NCBI RefSeq assembly: GCF_002272245.1
Contig: NZ_NPDD01000038.1
Location: 1-64,000 of the forward strand
DNA length: 64,000 bases
Origin: Bacillus sp. 7884-1
GTDB lineage: Bacteria > Bacillota > Bacilli > Bacillales > Cytobacillaceae
Direction: 5' to 3'
Numbering within the stretch: position 1 is the stretch's first letter; each line of letters opens with the position of its first letter. This document shows, piece after piece, positions 14,593 through 24,303 of the stretch. The notes beneath the pieces were generated by a model that saw only the letters and a list, made by a program, of their open reading frames with translations, was not told the origin of the DNA and searched no databases. Position numbers and translations under genes: made by a program.

Positions 14593-17166
14593 ATGAAAAA
14601 GAAAGGTCTTTTTAAGAGTTTCATATCTGTTTTTCTAATACTGCTGTTGTTAATACCCATAACCGCGTTTGGCAACGAGGAAACAAGTAATTCTGAACCA
14701 CTTGAGTTTAGGAATGCTTCCGTTCATGACCCTTCAATCATTAAAGATCCAAAAACGGGAACTTACTATGTCTATGGCTCACACATTGATGGGGCTAAAT
14801 CAACAGACTTAATCAATTGGGATCGATTCACAAATGGGTATACTACTCCCAATAATAAGGTATATGGAGATTTGTCAACAAACCTTGCCGAGTCCTTTAA
14901 ATGGGCTGGAGAGAATGATTCAGACAGCAAAGGCGGCTATGCTGTTTGGGCTCCGGATGTTTTTTGGAATAAACATTATGTAAATGAAGATGGTACAAAG
15001 GGTGCCTATATGATTTACTATAGTGTGTCTTCCACTTATATCCGTTCTGCAATCGGGATCGCGGTGTCTAAGAACATTGAAGGACCATTTAAATATGTAG
15101 ATACCATTATGTATTCAGGATTTACGAATACGGAAGCTTATGATCGAAACAGTACCGTAAATAAGCACTGGGAAAATACGAATATCGCAGATCTGATTGA
15201 AAATGGAGTAATCGATGAGGTAAATCCTGATTGGTTTACGGCAAATGGAGCCTATAATAATAAACTTTATACGAATGCAATTGATGCCAACATTCTTCAG
15301 GCTAAGAATAATAAGATTTATATGACTTACGGCTCCTGGTCTGGCGGAACCTTTATTTTAGAATTAGATAAGAAAACAGGACTGCCAAAATATCCTGGAA
15401 AAGATGGAATTACAGAAGATGGAAGAATGATAGACAGATATTTTGGTACAAAAATTGCCTCTGGCTACGGAAGATCGGCTGAAGGAACCTATGCTGTCTA
15501 TGATAAGGAAACCGGCTACTATTACCTATACATTACCTATGGAGGTTTAGCATCTGATGGCGGTTATCAGATGAGACAGTTTAGATCAGAGAGTCCTGCT
15601 GGTCCATATGTAGATGCAAAAGGTAACCCTGCGGTATTCCCGGAGTCATTTGATATCGGAGTAGGCAACTTCCCAAGTAATAAGGATCATAAAGATATCG
15701 GTAATAAAATGATTGGGAATTTCCTATTTAAAAGAGATCTTGGTGAAGCGGGCACGGGAATTGGTACAGGCTACCTTTCTCCAGGACATAACTCTTACCT
15801 CATTGACGAAGAACTAGGCAAGGAATTTATCGTGACTCATACTCGTTTCCCGCAGCAAGGGGAAGTGCATGAAGTTCGTGTACATCAAACATTTAAGAAC
15901 AGTGATCAATGGCCAGTACCGACACCATACCGCTATGCTGGTGAAACAATCAAGAAAGTTTCCGAAGGTGATGTAACGGGTGACTATAAATTCATTAATC
16001 ACGGAAAAGAAATTACAGGTAATTTGACTGAATCCACATGGGTGAAGTTGAACAGTGATCACACCATTTCTGGAGCAGTAACAGGGACATGGAAACTGTA
16101 TGGCAAGTATCGGGCAGAATTAACCATTGATAATGAAGGAACGTATGATGGTGTATTTATCCGCCAATATGACCCTACATTGGGACAGTGGGTGATGACG
16201 TTTAGTGCAATGTCAGATGAAGGAATCGTCATTTGGGGAAGTCATGTAGATGCATCTTCTGATGAAGAACTAGTACAGGCAATTAAACAAGAGTTAGGTA
16301 CTAGTTTCCCGTCTACTGTCATTAGCGATTTAGAGCTTCCATCCGTAGCTACAAAAGGAGCGAAAATTACCTGGGAATCTTCCAATCCAGAGGCAGTGTC
16401 CACTGAAGGCGTGGTTACACGACCAAGCTATGATGCCCAAGATGCTGTGGTAGAATTAACAGCGAAGATTACACTAGGTGATTCGACTGAAACATTAACC
16501 ATAACCGTTACAGTGACGAAAAAGGCAGAAGGCGGCTTAGCGGCTTTCTACGATTTTAATGATAGTTTCAAAGATCGTTCGGGAACAAATAAAACGGACG
16601 CAGCCGTAACGGGAGACCGAATTAATAATCAAGGCGGACAAATTACCTTTGCTGAAGGTAAAGTAGGACAAGCCGCAAAATTTGATGGGAATTCGGGACT
16701 GCGTTTAGATGACGGCTTAATTACAGGTGACACTTACTCTGTATCATTGTGGTTAAAGCCTGAACAACTCACTGAATTTACAACCTCATTCTTTGGGGCA
16801 AAAACCGCGAATAATTGGATTAGTGTCGTTCCTAAAACAGGATGGGGTAATACGATGGTTTGGTCACACAATGGTGACCAGTGGTATGATGCGGTAACGG
16901 ATCGGACTATACCTGTAGGTGAGTGGTCACATCTTACTTTAACGGTAAAAGAAGGTGACGTTGTGTTTTATGTTAATGGTGTAGCGAAATATACAGGGAC
17001 CAACTTCCCGAATGTATTTACCTCCATTGATGCGGAATTTGGGTTAGGTGTGAACTACTGGGATACTCCTTTTAAAGGATTAATAGATGAAGTGCGAGTT
17101 TATGATGGATTGGCCCTTCCTGCAAATGAAGTCCAATCCCTTTACCAAAATCCAGCTGGAGAATAA
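14593..17166 (+). CDS. Secreted GH43 endo-1,5-alpha-L-arabinanase with LamG domain
   Basis: An 857-aa exported glycosidase that should cut alpha-1,5-arabinan of pectin. The signal peptide is about 1-28. The GH43 five-blade propeller spans about 38-450, with candidate catalytic residues D46 (VHDPSII), D231 (AIDANIL) and E297 (AEGTYAVYD). Next come a GH43-associated C-terminal beta domain (about 455-550), a bacterial Ig-like domain (about 555-640) and a LamG/concanavalin-like domain (about 650-850) likely used for binding polysaccharide or wall. B. subtilis AbnB (YxiA) is about 470 aa, so the last two domains are an extension. Start ATG 14593 follows AAGGAGGAG. Confidence 0.88.
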   Translation: MKKKGLFKSFISVFLILLLLIPITAFGNEETSNSEPLEFRNASVHDPSIIKDPKTGTYYVYGSHIDGAKSTDLINWDRFTNGYTTPNNKVYGDLSTNLAESFKWAGENDSDSKGGYAVWAPDVFWNKHYVNEDGTKGAYMIYYSVSSTYIRSAIGIAVSKNIEGPFKYVDTIMYSGFTNTEAYDRNSTVNKHWENTNIADLIENGVIDEVNPDWFTANGAYNNKLYTNAIDANILQAKNNKIYMTYGSWSGGTFILELDKKTGLPKYPGKDGITEDGRMIDRYFGTKIASGYGRSAEGTYAVYDKETGYYYLYITYGGLASDGGYQMRQFRSESPAGPYVDAKGNPAVFPESFDIGVGNFPSNKDHKDIGNKMIGNFLFKRDLGEAGTGIGTGYLSPGHNSYLIDEELGKEFIVTHTRFPQQGEVHEVRVHQTFKNSDQWPVPTPYRYAGETIKKVSEGDVTGDYKFINHGKEITGNLTESTWVKLNSDHTISGAVTGTWKLYGKYRAELTIDNEGTYDGVFIRQYDPTLGQWVMTFSAMSDEGIVIWGSHVDASSDEELVQAIKQELGTSFPSTVISDLELPSVATKGAKITWESSNPEAVSTEGVVTRPSYDAQDAVVELTAKITLGDSTETLTITVTVTKKAEGGLAAFYDFNDSFKDRSGTNKTDAAVTGDRINNQGGQITFAEGKVGQAAKFDGNSGLRLDDGLITGDTYSVSLWLKPEQLTEFTTSFFGAKTANNWISVVPKTGWGNTMVWSHNGDQWYDAVTDRTIPVGEWSHLTLTVKEGDVVFYVNGVAKYTGTNFPNVFTSIDAEFGLGVNYWDTPFKGLIDEVRVYDGLALPANEVQSLYQNPAGE

Positions 17167-17202
17167 CAGTTGTTGAAAAACAAGAATAAAATTTTGTGAT
17201 TC

Positions 17203-17240
17203 ATCCCCTTTTGCTGATAAAAGAGCAAAAGGGGATTTTT
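17203..17240 (+). terminator. Terminator after arabinanase gene
   Basis: A perfect 12-bp stem (ATCCCCTTTTGC with GCAAAAGGGGAT), a 10-nt loop and a T tract. Confidence 0.9.
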
Positions 17241-17419
17241 ATTTATATTGATGAATATCCTATCATTCCAATTGAAATTGTACGGTAGTTTGCAAAAAAG
17301 GGGGAATTTTGTCAATAAAAGAAGAAAAGTATTTCGATAATTTTCAATATTTAATCTTTAATTATTTCCATATAGTTAGTATGATTGAAACGTCTAGAAA
17401 GAATAAGGAGGAAACGGAT

Positions 17420-17824
17420 ATGAACCAAAGCTTTAACTTTTATGATATGTGGAAGGATTATTATTCCCAAACCAGTAAATTATTTGATGAAAAAGTCAGC
17501 AAGGATTTCCCTTCTGAAGGTATGGGGCAGATTTTGGAGATGAATCTTCAATTTAAAAAAATGATTGATGAATCTACGTTAAAGTACTTAGAGTTTATGA
17601 ACGTACCAAGTCGAAATGACATTGCGAACATTTCTTCGCTGATTGTTAATGTAGATGCAAAAGTGGATGATTTAGAAGAAAAATTAGAAGAGAAACTGGA
17701 CAGCCAAGAAGTTCAGGAATCATTTAAAACAGAATTGACCCATTTAAAGAAGGACATGAAGAGTTTGGATACAAAGTTGAATCAAATCCTTACCATGTTG
17801 AAATCACAAGAAAAAGTGAAATAG
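17420..17824 (+). CDS. phaR: PhaR, subunit of class IV PHA synthase
   Basis: A 134-aa PhaR-family protein that pairs with PhaC to form the Bacillus class IV polyhydroxyalkanoate synthase. N-terminal residues (MNQSFNFYDMWKDYYSQTSK) match the family. The C-terminal half (about 75-130) is a Lys/Glu-rich coiled coil. The open frame extends to 17309, but ATG 17420 is 8 nt after AAGGAGG and gives the expected length. First gene of phaR-phaB-phaC. The divergent phaP/phaQ genes found beside it in B. megaterium are not here. Confidence 0.9.
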   Translation: MNQSFNFYDMWKDYYSQTSKLFDEKVSKDFPSEGMGQILEMNLQFKKMIDESTLKYLEFMNVPSRNDIANISSLIVNVDAKVDDLEEKLEEKLDSQEVQESFKTELTHLKKDMKSLDTKLNQILTMLKSQEKVK

Positions 17825-17874
17825 AAAAGTATTACATAGTTTTTTACAACTACTATAGATGGAGTGGATTAAAA

Positions 17875-18618
17875 ATGACAGGATTAACGGGTAAAGTAGC
17901 AATCGTAACAGGTGGCAGCAGAGGAATCGGAGCAGCGATTGCATTGGAATTGGCTAAAAATGGAGCAAAGGTTGTCATTAACTATAATATCCGTAAAGAA
18001 TTAGCAGATAAAGTAGTCGCAGAAATTAATGAATTTGGCGGAGATGCATACGCAGTCCAAGCAGATGTTTCAGAAAGTAATGAGTCAGCATATCTGGTAC
18101 AAGAAACCATCAAACATTATGGCAAATTAGATATCCTGATTAATAATGCAGGAATTACAAGAGACAGCACGTTTAAAAAATTGACCGAAGAAGATTGGAG
18201 AGAAGTAATCAATGTTAATTTAAACAGTGTTTACAACAATACTTCTGCTGCCTTACCTTATCTTCTTGAATCAGATGCAGGCCGCATCATCAACATTTCG
18301 TCAATTATTGGCCAAGCTGGCGGCTTTGGACAAACCAACTATGCTGCAGCAAAAGCAGGACTAATTGGATATACTAAATCCCTCGCTCTTGAACTTGCTA
18401 GAAGTAAGGTAACGGTTAATGCCATTTGCCCAGGATTTATTGGAACCGAGATGGTCCAAGCCATTCCTGAAAAAGTTCTTGCAGGTATCGTTGAAAAAGT
18501 ACCACAAAAACGTTTAGGCAAACCGGAAGAAATCGCTCGTGGTGTTGTTTTCCTATGTAAAGATGGTGACTATATTACTGGTCAGCAATTAAATATTAAC
18601 GGTGGACTTTACATGTAA
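17875..18618 (+). CDS. phaB: Acetoacetyl-CoA reductase PhaB (SDR family)
   Basis: A 247-aa classical short-chain dehydrogenase that reduces acetoacetyl-CoA to (R)-3-hydroxybutyryl-CoA with NADPH, supplying monomer to PhaC. Motifs visible are the cofactor loop TGGSRGIGAA (about 12-21), NNAG (about 89-92), the catalytic Ser in NISSIIGQ and YAAAK. The C-terminus DGDYITGQQLNINGGLYM is typical. It resembles FabG, but the place between phaR and phaC supports PhaB. ATG 17875 follows TGGAGTGG. Confidence 0.9.
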   Translation: MTGLTGKVAIVTGGSRGIGAAIALELAKNGAKVVINYNIRKELADKVVAEINEFGGDAYAVQADVSESNESAYLVQETIKHYGKLDILINNAGITRDSTFKKLTEEDWREVINVNLNSVYNNTSAALPYLLESDAGRIINISSIIGQAGGFGQTNYAAAKAGLIGYTKSLALELARSKVTVNAICPGFIGTEMVQAIPEKVLAGIVEKVPQKRLGKPEEIARGVVFLCKDGDYITGQQLNINGGLYM

Positions 18619-18686
18619 GTGTCATGAAGGTTCGTATTTATTAATAAATTGATAGAGTAAATAAATTATGTAAGGAGTGAACAGTC

Positions 18687-19775
18687 ATTAGCGTACTTAT
18701 GCCTACCGATTGGAATGAACTGCTCGAATATACACCTCCGGAATACAAGGAGATGTATCAACGTACATTAAGAGCAAATCAAGTGCTAACAACAGATGCT
18801 GATCCGGAAGTAGCACCAACACCGAAAGAACTTATTTGGACAAGAAATAAAACGAAGCTCTATCGCTATATTTCTGAAAGTCCAAAAAAACATAAGATTC
18901 CTCTTCTTTTGGTGTATGCCCTTATTAATAAACCTTATATCCTGGATTTAACAAAGGGCGGTAGTTTAGTAGAGTACTTGGTTAATCGCGGGTTTGAAGT
19001 CTATCTGCTTGAGTGGGGCCAACCTGGTTATGAAGATAGAAATATGAAACTAGATGATTACATTATGGACTATATCCCACGTGCCGTTCGTAAGGTACTG
19101 AGAAAATCAAACGTGGATGAAGTTTCAATCCTTGGTTATTGCATGGGGGGAACGATCACGGCTGCATTTGCAGCACTGCACCCTGAATTACCGATCCGGA
19201 ATCTTATCTTTATGACAAGTCCTTTTGATTTTGAAAAGACTGGCTCATATGGTGCGATGTTAGATGAACGATATTTTAATATTGATAAAGTTGTAGATAC
19301 CCTAGGAGTTATTCCACCTGAAATGATTGACTTTGGAAACAAAATGATCAATCCAATGGGAACGAACTATGGACCATATATTAGTCTGTATGAACGTGCG
19401 GATAATGAAAAGTTCATAAAGAGCTTTAAGCTATTGCAAAAATGGTTAAACGACGGTATTCAATTCCCAGGTGAAGCCTATCGCCAGTGGATTAGAGACT
19501 TTTATCAGCAAAACAAACTGATAAAAGGAGAAATGGTTATTCGTGGTAAGAAGGTTAACCTTGAAAATATCAGAGCTAACGTGCTTAATTTATCTGGTAA
19601 AAACGACCTCATCGCCCAGCCGCACCAAGTGGAAGCGTTGATGAATGCTATATCTAGTGAAGATAAAGAATATAAATGTTTACCAGTGGGTCATACGTCG
19701 ATTACATTTGGCAGTCAGGCTACAAAAATAACATATCCAACCATTGCTGACTGGCTGGAAGAACGATCTAACTAA
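18687..19775 (+). CDS. phaC: PhaC, class IV poly(3-hydroxyalkanoate) synthase
   Basis: Alpha/beta-hydrolase-fold PHA polymerase, catalytic partner of PhaR at the granule surface. Counting from ATG 18699, the triad is C148 (GYCMGGT lipase-like box), D303 (SGKNDLIA) and H332 (VGHTSITFG). The first ATG (18699) is 21 nt from the Shine-Dalgarno TAAGGAG. An in-frame ATT at 18687 lies 9 nt from it and gives an N-terminus that aligns without gap to B. megaterium PhaC (MAIPYVQEW against ISVLMPTDW). ATT is therefore the likely, unusual start; use 18699 if only ATG/GTG/TTG are accepted. Confidence 0.88.
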   Translation: MSVLMPTDWNELLEYTPPEYKEMYQRTLRANQVLTTDADPEVAPTPKELIWTRNKTKLYRYISESPKKHKIPLLLVYALINKPYILDLTKGGSLVEYLVNRGFEVYLLEWGQPGYEDRNMKLDDYIMDYIPRAVRKVLRKSNVDEVSILGYCMGGTITAAFAALHPELPIRNLIFMTSPFDFEKTGSYGAMLDERYFNIDKVVDTLGVIPPEMIDFGNKMINPMGTNYGPYISLYERADNEKFIKSFKLLQKWLNDGIQFPGEAYRQWIRDFYQQNKLIKGEMVIRGKKVNLENIRANVLNLSGKNDLIAQPHQVEALMNAISSEDKEYKCLPVGHTSITFGSQATKITYPTIADWLEERSN

Positions 19776-19787
19776 ATATTCTAATAG

Positions 19788-19823
19788 AAGTGTCCCAAAT
19801 TAATCATTTGGGGCACTTTTTTT
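19788..19823 (+). terminator. Terminator of phaRBC
   Basis: AAGTGTCCCAAAT pairs with ATTTGGGGCACTT (one wobble), 5-nt loop, seven Ts. Confidence 0.9.
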
Positions 19824-20016
19824 ATATTAAACAACATAGAGATAGTGGTAAAAATAATTATATTAAATTTTCAGAAAGTTTACAAGCCTAATTGTCCGAT
19901 TCGGATAGTTTCTTGATAGATAGGGAAATTGCGTCAAATGGAATCACACTAAATTAATATAGCAAGGATATTAGGGAATAATAGTGGGTATCTAGTCTTC
20001 TAAGGAGTTTTCGCAA

Positions 20017-21516
20017 ATGAGTTTCTTTAAAGGGAAATCATCTTTATCTAGCTCGTCAAATGGTGACGGGCAGCTTTGTGATGATATTGAGAAAAATATA
20101 AAAATGTTAGAAGAACATTTTTGCCATACAGAAGATTTAATGAAAAAGGAACTACGATTTCATAACCAGAAGTGTGTCATTCTTTATCTTGATTCGTTGG
20201 TGAAGAAGGAGCTTCTCCAAGCTTCTATTATTGAGCCTATTTTAGAAATGAAATCGGGTGAAATGGAGAAAACCGTCCATGCGGCAGAAATCAAAAGGAC
20301 TTCCACTATTTCAGAAGCAGGGAAACAGTTATTAGATGGATTCTGTATGATTTTGATAGAAAACAATCCCCAAGCCTATATGGCTTCTGTTGGAGGGATA
20401 GAAGGCAGGGCTATTCAAGAACCGAATAGCGAGCGGAGCATTAAAAGTACTCATGATGGCTTTGTTGAAGATTTTAGCTCAAATCTACACCTTTTAAGAA
20501 AGAGAATTAAAAATCCACAGTTAAAAGTGAGATATTTTACTCTCGGAAATCTTTCGAATACGAAAGTTGGCATGGTTTTTATTGAAAATCTTGCAAATAA
20601 AGAGCTTATTAACGAAGTAGAGCGCAGAATAACTTCAATCGAAATTGATCAACTCTATTCAACTGGTGAATTAGAGGATCTTATTGAAGATAATCCTTTT
20701 TCACCTTTTCCACATATTTTAGCTACAGAAAGACCTGACAGAGCGGTGTCCTATCTAACTGAAGGGAAAATCACCATTATTTTGGATGGAAATCCACGTG
20801 TGTTAGTCGTTCCGATCACGTTTTTTGCGTTTTATCAAACACCTGATGACTATAATAGCCGATGGTTAGTTGGATCTTTCTTTCGAATAATTCGCGTCTT
20901 TAGTTTTATCATCGCGATTAGCTTGCCTGCCATCTACATAGCCATCGTTTCGTTTCATTCAGAGGTCCTTCCGATCGGAATTCTATACTCCATCAGGGTT
21001 TCATTAGAATATGTTCCTTTTCCTCCCTTGGCGGAAGCGATAGCTATGCAAATCATTTTGGAGCTATTAAAGGAAGCCTCGATTCGCTTGCCTTCACCTA
21101 TAGCCCAAACAATCGGCATTGTAGGGGGATTAGTCATTGGGACAGCGGTGGTAGATGCGCATATTGTATCGAATATGATGATCGTTGTGATTGGATTTAC
21201 GGCCATTGCCTCATTTGTGGCACCTATAAATGAAATGGGAACAAGTGCAAGATTATTAGGTTTTCCAACGATGATCGCTGCCTCCTTGTTTGGATTTTTT
21301 GGGATTGTATTCGTGTTAATGTTGATATTTATGCATTTAAGTAAACTAGATTCTTTTGGAACGCCTTATTTTTCACCTATAGCCCCATTTAAGAAAGAAG
21401 ATTTAAAGGATTCGTTGATAAGGCTTCCATTATGGAAATTAAATACTCGACCAACTGACGCAAAGCCAGCTTACGCAAAACAACAGGGGCAAACAAGGGC
21501 GTGGAAGAAGAAATGA
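20017..21516 (+). CDS. GerA-family spore germination receptor, A subunit
   Basis: A 499-aa GerAA-type protein of the spore inner-membrane nutrient receptor. A soluble N-terminal region of about 270 residues carries conserved family signatures (NSERSIKSTHDGFVEDFSSNLHLLRKRI, EDNPFSPFPHILATERPDR). Several membrane helices follow (about 285-435), then a basic cytoplasmic tail. First gene of an ABC-ordered receptor operon with overlapping cistrons. In Bacillus such operons are expressed in the forespore under sigma-G; I could not assign that promoter. Which germinant it senses cannot be read from sequence. Confidence 0.92.
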   Translation: MSFFKGKSSLSSSSNGDGQLCDDIEKNIKMLEEHFCHTEDLMKKELRFHNQKCVILYLDSLVKKELLQASIIEPILEMKSGEMEKTVHAAEIKRTSTISEAGKQLLDGFCMILIENNPQAYMASVGGIEGRAIQEPNSERSIKSTHDGFVEDFSSNLHLLRKRIKNPQLKVRYFTLGNLSNTKVGMVFIENLANKELINEVERRITSIEIDQLYSTGELEDLIEDNPFSPFPHILATERPDRAVSYLTEGKITIILDGNPRVLVVPITFFAFYQTPDDYNSRWLVGSFFRIIRVFSFIIAISLPAIYIAIVSFHSEVLPIGILYSIRVSLEYVPFPPLAEAIAMQIILELLKEASIRLPSPIAQTIGIVGGLVIGTAVVDAHIVSNMMIVVIGFTAIASFVAPINEMGTSARLLGFPTMIAASLFGFFGIVFVLMLIFMHLSKLDSFGTPYFSPIAPFKKEDLKDSLIRLPLWKLNTRPTDAKPAYAKQQGQTRAWKKK

Positions 21517-22607
21517 CAGATAAAAATCTTTCGATTACAAAATTTCAGCTGTTTTTTATCATGCTTCAAAGTCAAATTGGCGTAGGACTTTTATCATTGC
21601 CGAATGTCGTGCAGAAGACGGCTAAAGGAGATGGTTGGATTTCTCCCCTCTTTGCAGGGGTAGCTGTTCAAGTTATGCTCGTCATCTACTGGCAGTTACT
21701 AAAACGATTTCCCAATCTTATTTATACCGAAATCACTCAAAAGATACTTGGTCGTTTTCTAGGGAAATTGATTAATCTTGTTATCTATATGAATTTCATC
21801 CTTGTCGGAGGCTTAGTCACTATTTTATTTATTAAAATCATTAATTTATGGTTATTGCCTTTAACACCTAATTGGATCATATCCATACTCATCCTTACCG
21901 CTTGTATTTATTTAGCGGTTAGTGATTTAAGAATCATTGCAAGATTCTTTGTCTTAGCAACTTCCTTAATCCTATTATTATTGTTTACTTCTTTATTAAG
22001 TTGGTTTACTCCTAAAGAGATTCAATACATTCTTCCAATTGGAAGTTCTGGAATTAAAAATATTTTATTGGGTACTAACAATTCTCTTCTTGCGATGTTG
22101 GGATTTGAAGGGTTCCTGTTTATGTTCCCCTTCATTATTGATAATAAAAAAGGAGTATTCAAGACGATATCAATGGCCAACATTTTTATCGCCATTTTTT
22201 ACACCTACTTTATCTTCCTGTCTCTTATCAGTTTTAGTACAGATCAATTAGCACAAATGAGAGAACCGATTTTAAATTTGCTTAGAGGAATAACTTATAA
22301 AATGGTCGATCGAGTGGATCTCATTTTTCTATCGATATGGATTGTCCCAATGGCCACTTCCATTATTGCCTATTTATTTCTTGCTAGTAAGAGTATGAAT
22401 GTAAAGAAGAAGAATTACCCAAGGGTAGTCTTACTGAATGGATTCATTATTTTTTTGATTACATTGATTCCACATAATGACGCAACCACTACTCTATTTA
22501 ACAAATATGTTACGTATTTAAGCTATGGTGTTGTTTTTATCATCCCAAGTTTACTTTTAATCCTTTCGTTCCTATTTAAAAAGCATGAAAGTAGTGAATC
22601 CGCTTGA
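21513..22607 (+). CDS. GerA-family spore germination receptor, B subunit
   Basis: A 364-aa polytopic membrane protein with about ten helices, of the GerAB branch of the APC transporter superfamily, which binds the germinant amino acid or sugar. Typical features are FFIMLQSQIGVGLLSLPNVV near the N-terminus and LAMLGFEGFLFMFPFI mid-protein. ATG 21513 makes an ATGA overlap with the gerA-type stop; a GTG at 21501 is possible but less likely. Confidence 0.9.
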   Translation: MTDKNLSITKFQLFFIMLQSQIGVGLLSLPNVVQKTAKGDGWISPLFAGVAVQVMLVIYWQLLKRFPNLIYTEITQKILGRFLGKLINLVIYMNFILVGGLVTILFIKIINLWLLPLTPNWIISILILTACIYLAVSDLRIIARFFVLATSLILLLLFTSLLSWFTPKEIQYILPIGSSGIKNILLGTNNSLLAMLGFEGFLFMFPFIIDNKKGVFKTISMANIFIAIFYTYFIFLSLISFSTDQLAQMREPILNLLRGITYKMVDRVDLIFLSIWIVPMATSIIAYLFLASKSMNVKKKNYPRVVLLNGFIIFLITLIPHNDATTTLFNKYVTYLSYGVVFIIPSLLLILSFLFKKHESSESA

Positions 22608-23704
22608 GAAAAATACTCCTTATTATCACATGCATTATCCCTATCATGTTGACTGGCTGTTGGGACCAGCATTATTTAGTGAATCGAACGCTGGTGAACG
22701 GAATCAGTTTTGATATTACTGAAGAGGGAAAAATTGAATCATCAGTTAGAGCATTAAACATGCAAAGTAAAGGAGGAGGGCAATTTGATATATACGATGA
22801 ACTAGTAACTGCTGTAAGACCAACAACTTCTGGTTTAGCATTGGATGCAGACAGTAAAATTGTGGGTGAAATAGATGCTAGTAAAGCGTTCGTGGTAATA
22901 ATAGGTGAAGAACTAGCGAAAAAAGGAATTCACCCTTTCATAGAGCTCTTTTATCGAAATATGAATTCATATATGTCCTCCAAAATTATCATAAGTAAAG
23001 GGAAAGCGAAAGATATTCTTTCTATGGAAAAAGAAAAAAGCCCCATTGCATTTGCAATCTTGCAATTACTAAATGGAGCAGAAGCGGATACGATGATACC
23101 GAAAGAAACAATATTTACAATTTGGAAAAAAATGTTAGATCATGGTGAAGATATAATTATACCTTATGTGGAAAGAGTAGAGTCTAATAAAGTTGCAGTA
23201 GCGGGAGTGGCCCTAGTAGACGATGATAAATATACAGGTACAACATTATCAAAAGAAAAAAGCAGTATACTATTGTCATTAATGGATCAATTAAGCAAGA
23301 CGAACAGAATGGCTTTATTATTGGGCCCCGAAAAAAATGGCATTTCTTTTACAACTAAAGATTTGAGTCGAAATTTAGAGGTCCTTGTGAATCAGGATAA
23401 TAAAATAACATGCAAAATTAATGTCAAAATGAATATTGACGTAGTAAGCTATCCTCAAGATTTTAGAAAAGGACTAGATATCAAAAAATTAAATAAAGAA
23501 ATTTCTGATGAATTAACGAAACAAGCAAAGGAAGTAACTAACACTTTATTAAAAGCCAATTGTGATGCGTTGGGGGTTGGAAGACGAATTTCAAGTTTTC
23601 ACCCTGAATTATGGAAGAAAATCAATTGGGGAGAGGAATATAAAAACGTTCAATTTGAACCGAATGTAAAGGTAAACATCATAAGAACAGGGAATGTCTT
23701 TTAG
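22604..23704 (+). CDS. GerA-family spore germination receptor, C subunit (lipoprotein)
   Basis: A 366-aa GerAC-type lipoprotein on the outer face of the spore inner membrane. The signal peptide ends in the lipobox MLTGC, with lipidated C19, followed by the family hallmark WDQ. Three domains are expected from the family. It starts at TTG in a TTGA overlap with the B-subunit stop, so all three receptor genes are translationally coupled. A terminator follows. Confidence 0.92.
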   Translation: MRKILLIITCIIPIMLTGCWDQHYLVNRTLVNGISFDITEEGKIESSVRALNMQSKGGGQFDIYDELVTAVRPTTSGLALDADSKIVGEIDASKAFVVIIGEELAKKGIHPFIELFYRNMNSYMSSKIIISKGKAKDILSMEKEKSPIAFAILQLLNGAEADTMIPKETIFTIWKKMLDHGEDIIIPYVERVESNKVAVAGVALVDDDKYTGTTLSKEKSSILLSLMDQLSKTNRMALLLGPEKNGISFTTKDLSRNLEVLVNQDNKITCKINVKMNIDVVSYPQDFRKGLDIKKLNKEISDELTKQAKEVTNTLLKANCDALGVGRRISSFHPELWKKINWGEEYKNVQFEPNVKVNIIRTGNVF

Positions 23705-23722
23705 AATTTAATTGAAATTTTG

Positions 23723-23753
23723 GGATTTGCTCAAACAGGGCAAATCCTTTTTT
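23723..23753 (+). terminator. Terminator of the ger operon
   Basis: GGATTTGC pairs with GCAAATCC, 9-nt loop, then six Ts. Confidence 0.85.
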
Positions 23754-23792
23754 GTATATTTTTATTGTTTTATTACGATTGATTTTAAACGA

Positions 23793-23817
23793 TATATCGA
23801 TTAATATTATCGATATA
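23793..23817. promoter_or_regulatory. Inverted repeat, probable PadR operator
   Basis: TATATCGAT-N7-ATCGATATA has perfect 9-bp arms and ends 17 bp before the padR start codon. It very likely overlaps the promoter or initiation site. Its size and place fit an autoregulatory site for a PadR dimer. Confidence 0.65.
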
Positions 23818-23833
23818 ATTAAGGAGGAATAAA

Positions 23834-24292
23834 ATGAGAAGACGGAGAGGATTTGTTCAAGTAGCTATTCTGCATTTGTTAAATGAAGAATCCATGCATG
23901 GGTATCAAATCATGAAGGAGCTGGAAGAACGGTCAAATGGTGCTTATTCAGCCAGTGCTGGAACGGTATATCCTGCACTTCAAGAATTATTAGATCAAAA
24001 TTTAATTGAACTAGATACTGAATCGGATAAAAAGACCTATTCGATCAATGAGAATGGCAAAAAACGATTAGAGGAAAAACGTGCGGAAGGCGATTTTTGG
24101 ATTGAGTGGAAAGAGAGAATGATGTGGAAGAAATCAGAGGAGTCTGTTCAATTAAGGGCGGCAATGGATCGGTGGGAAACAGAATTTAGAAAAGCGATGA
24201 AACAAGCACGAGGGAATCCAGAAAGTGTATTTGAATTAATCGCCTTTATCGATGAAATGACCGATCGTTTGAAAAAGAAAAGCACGAAGTAA
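23834..24292 (+). CDS. PadR-family transcriptional regulator
   Basis: A 152-aa PadR repressor. The N-terminal winged helix (about 5-80) shows ILHLLNEESMHGYQIMKELEERS and the wing region GTVYPALQELLDQNLIE. A C-terminal helical dimerisation segment follows (about 90-150). PadR proteins of this arrangement repress the adjacent multidrug ABC exporter until a toxic ligand binds (LmrR/lmrCD is the known case). The exporter starts 11 bp downstream, and a matching inverted repeat lies in the promoter region. ATG 23834 follows AAGGAGGAA. Confidence 0.9.
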   Translation: MRRRRGFVQVAILHLLNEESMHGYQIMKELEERSNGAYSASAGTVYPALQELLDQNLIELDTESDKKTYSINENGKKRLEEKRAEGDFWIEWKERMMWKKSEESVQLRAAMDRWETEFRKAMKQARGNPESVFELIAFIDEMTDRLKKKSTK

Positions 24293-24303
24293 GGGGAAAT
24301 TTC

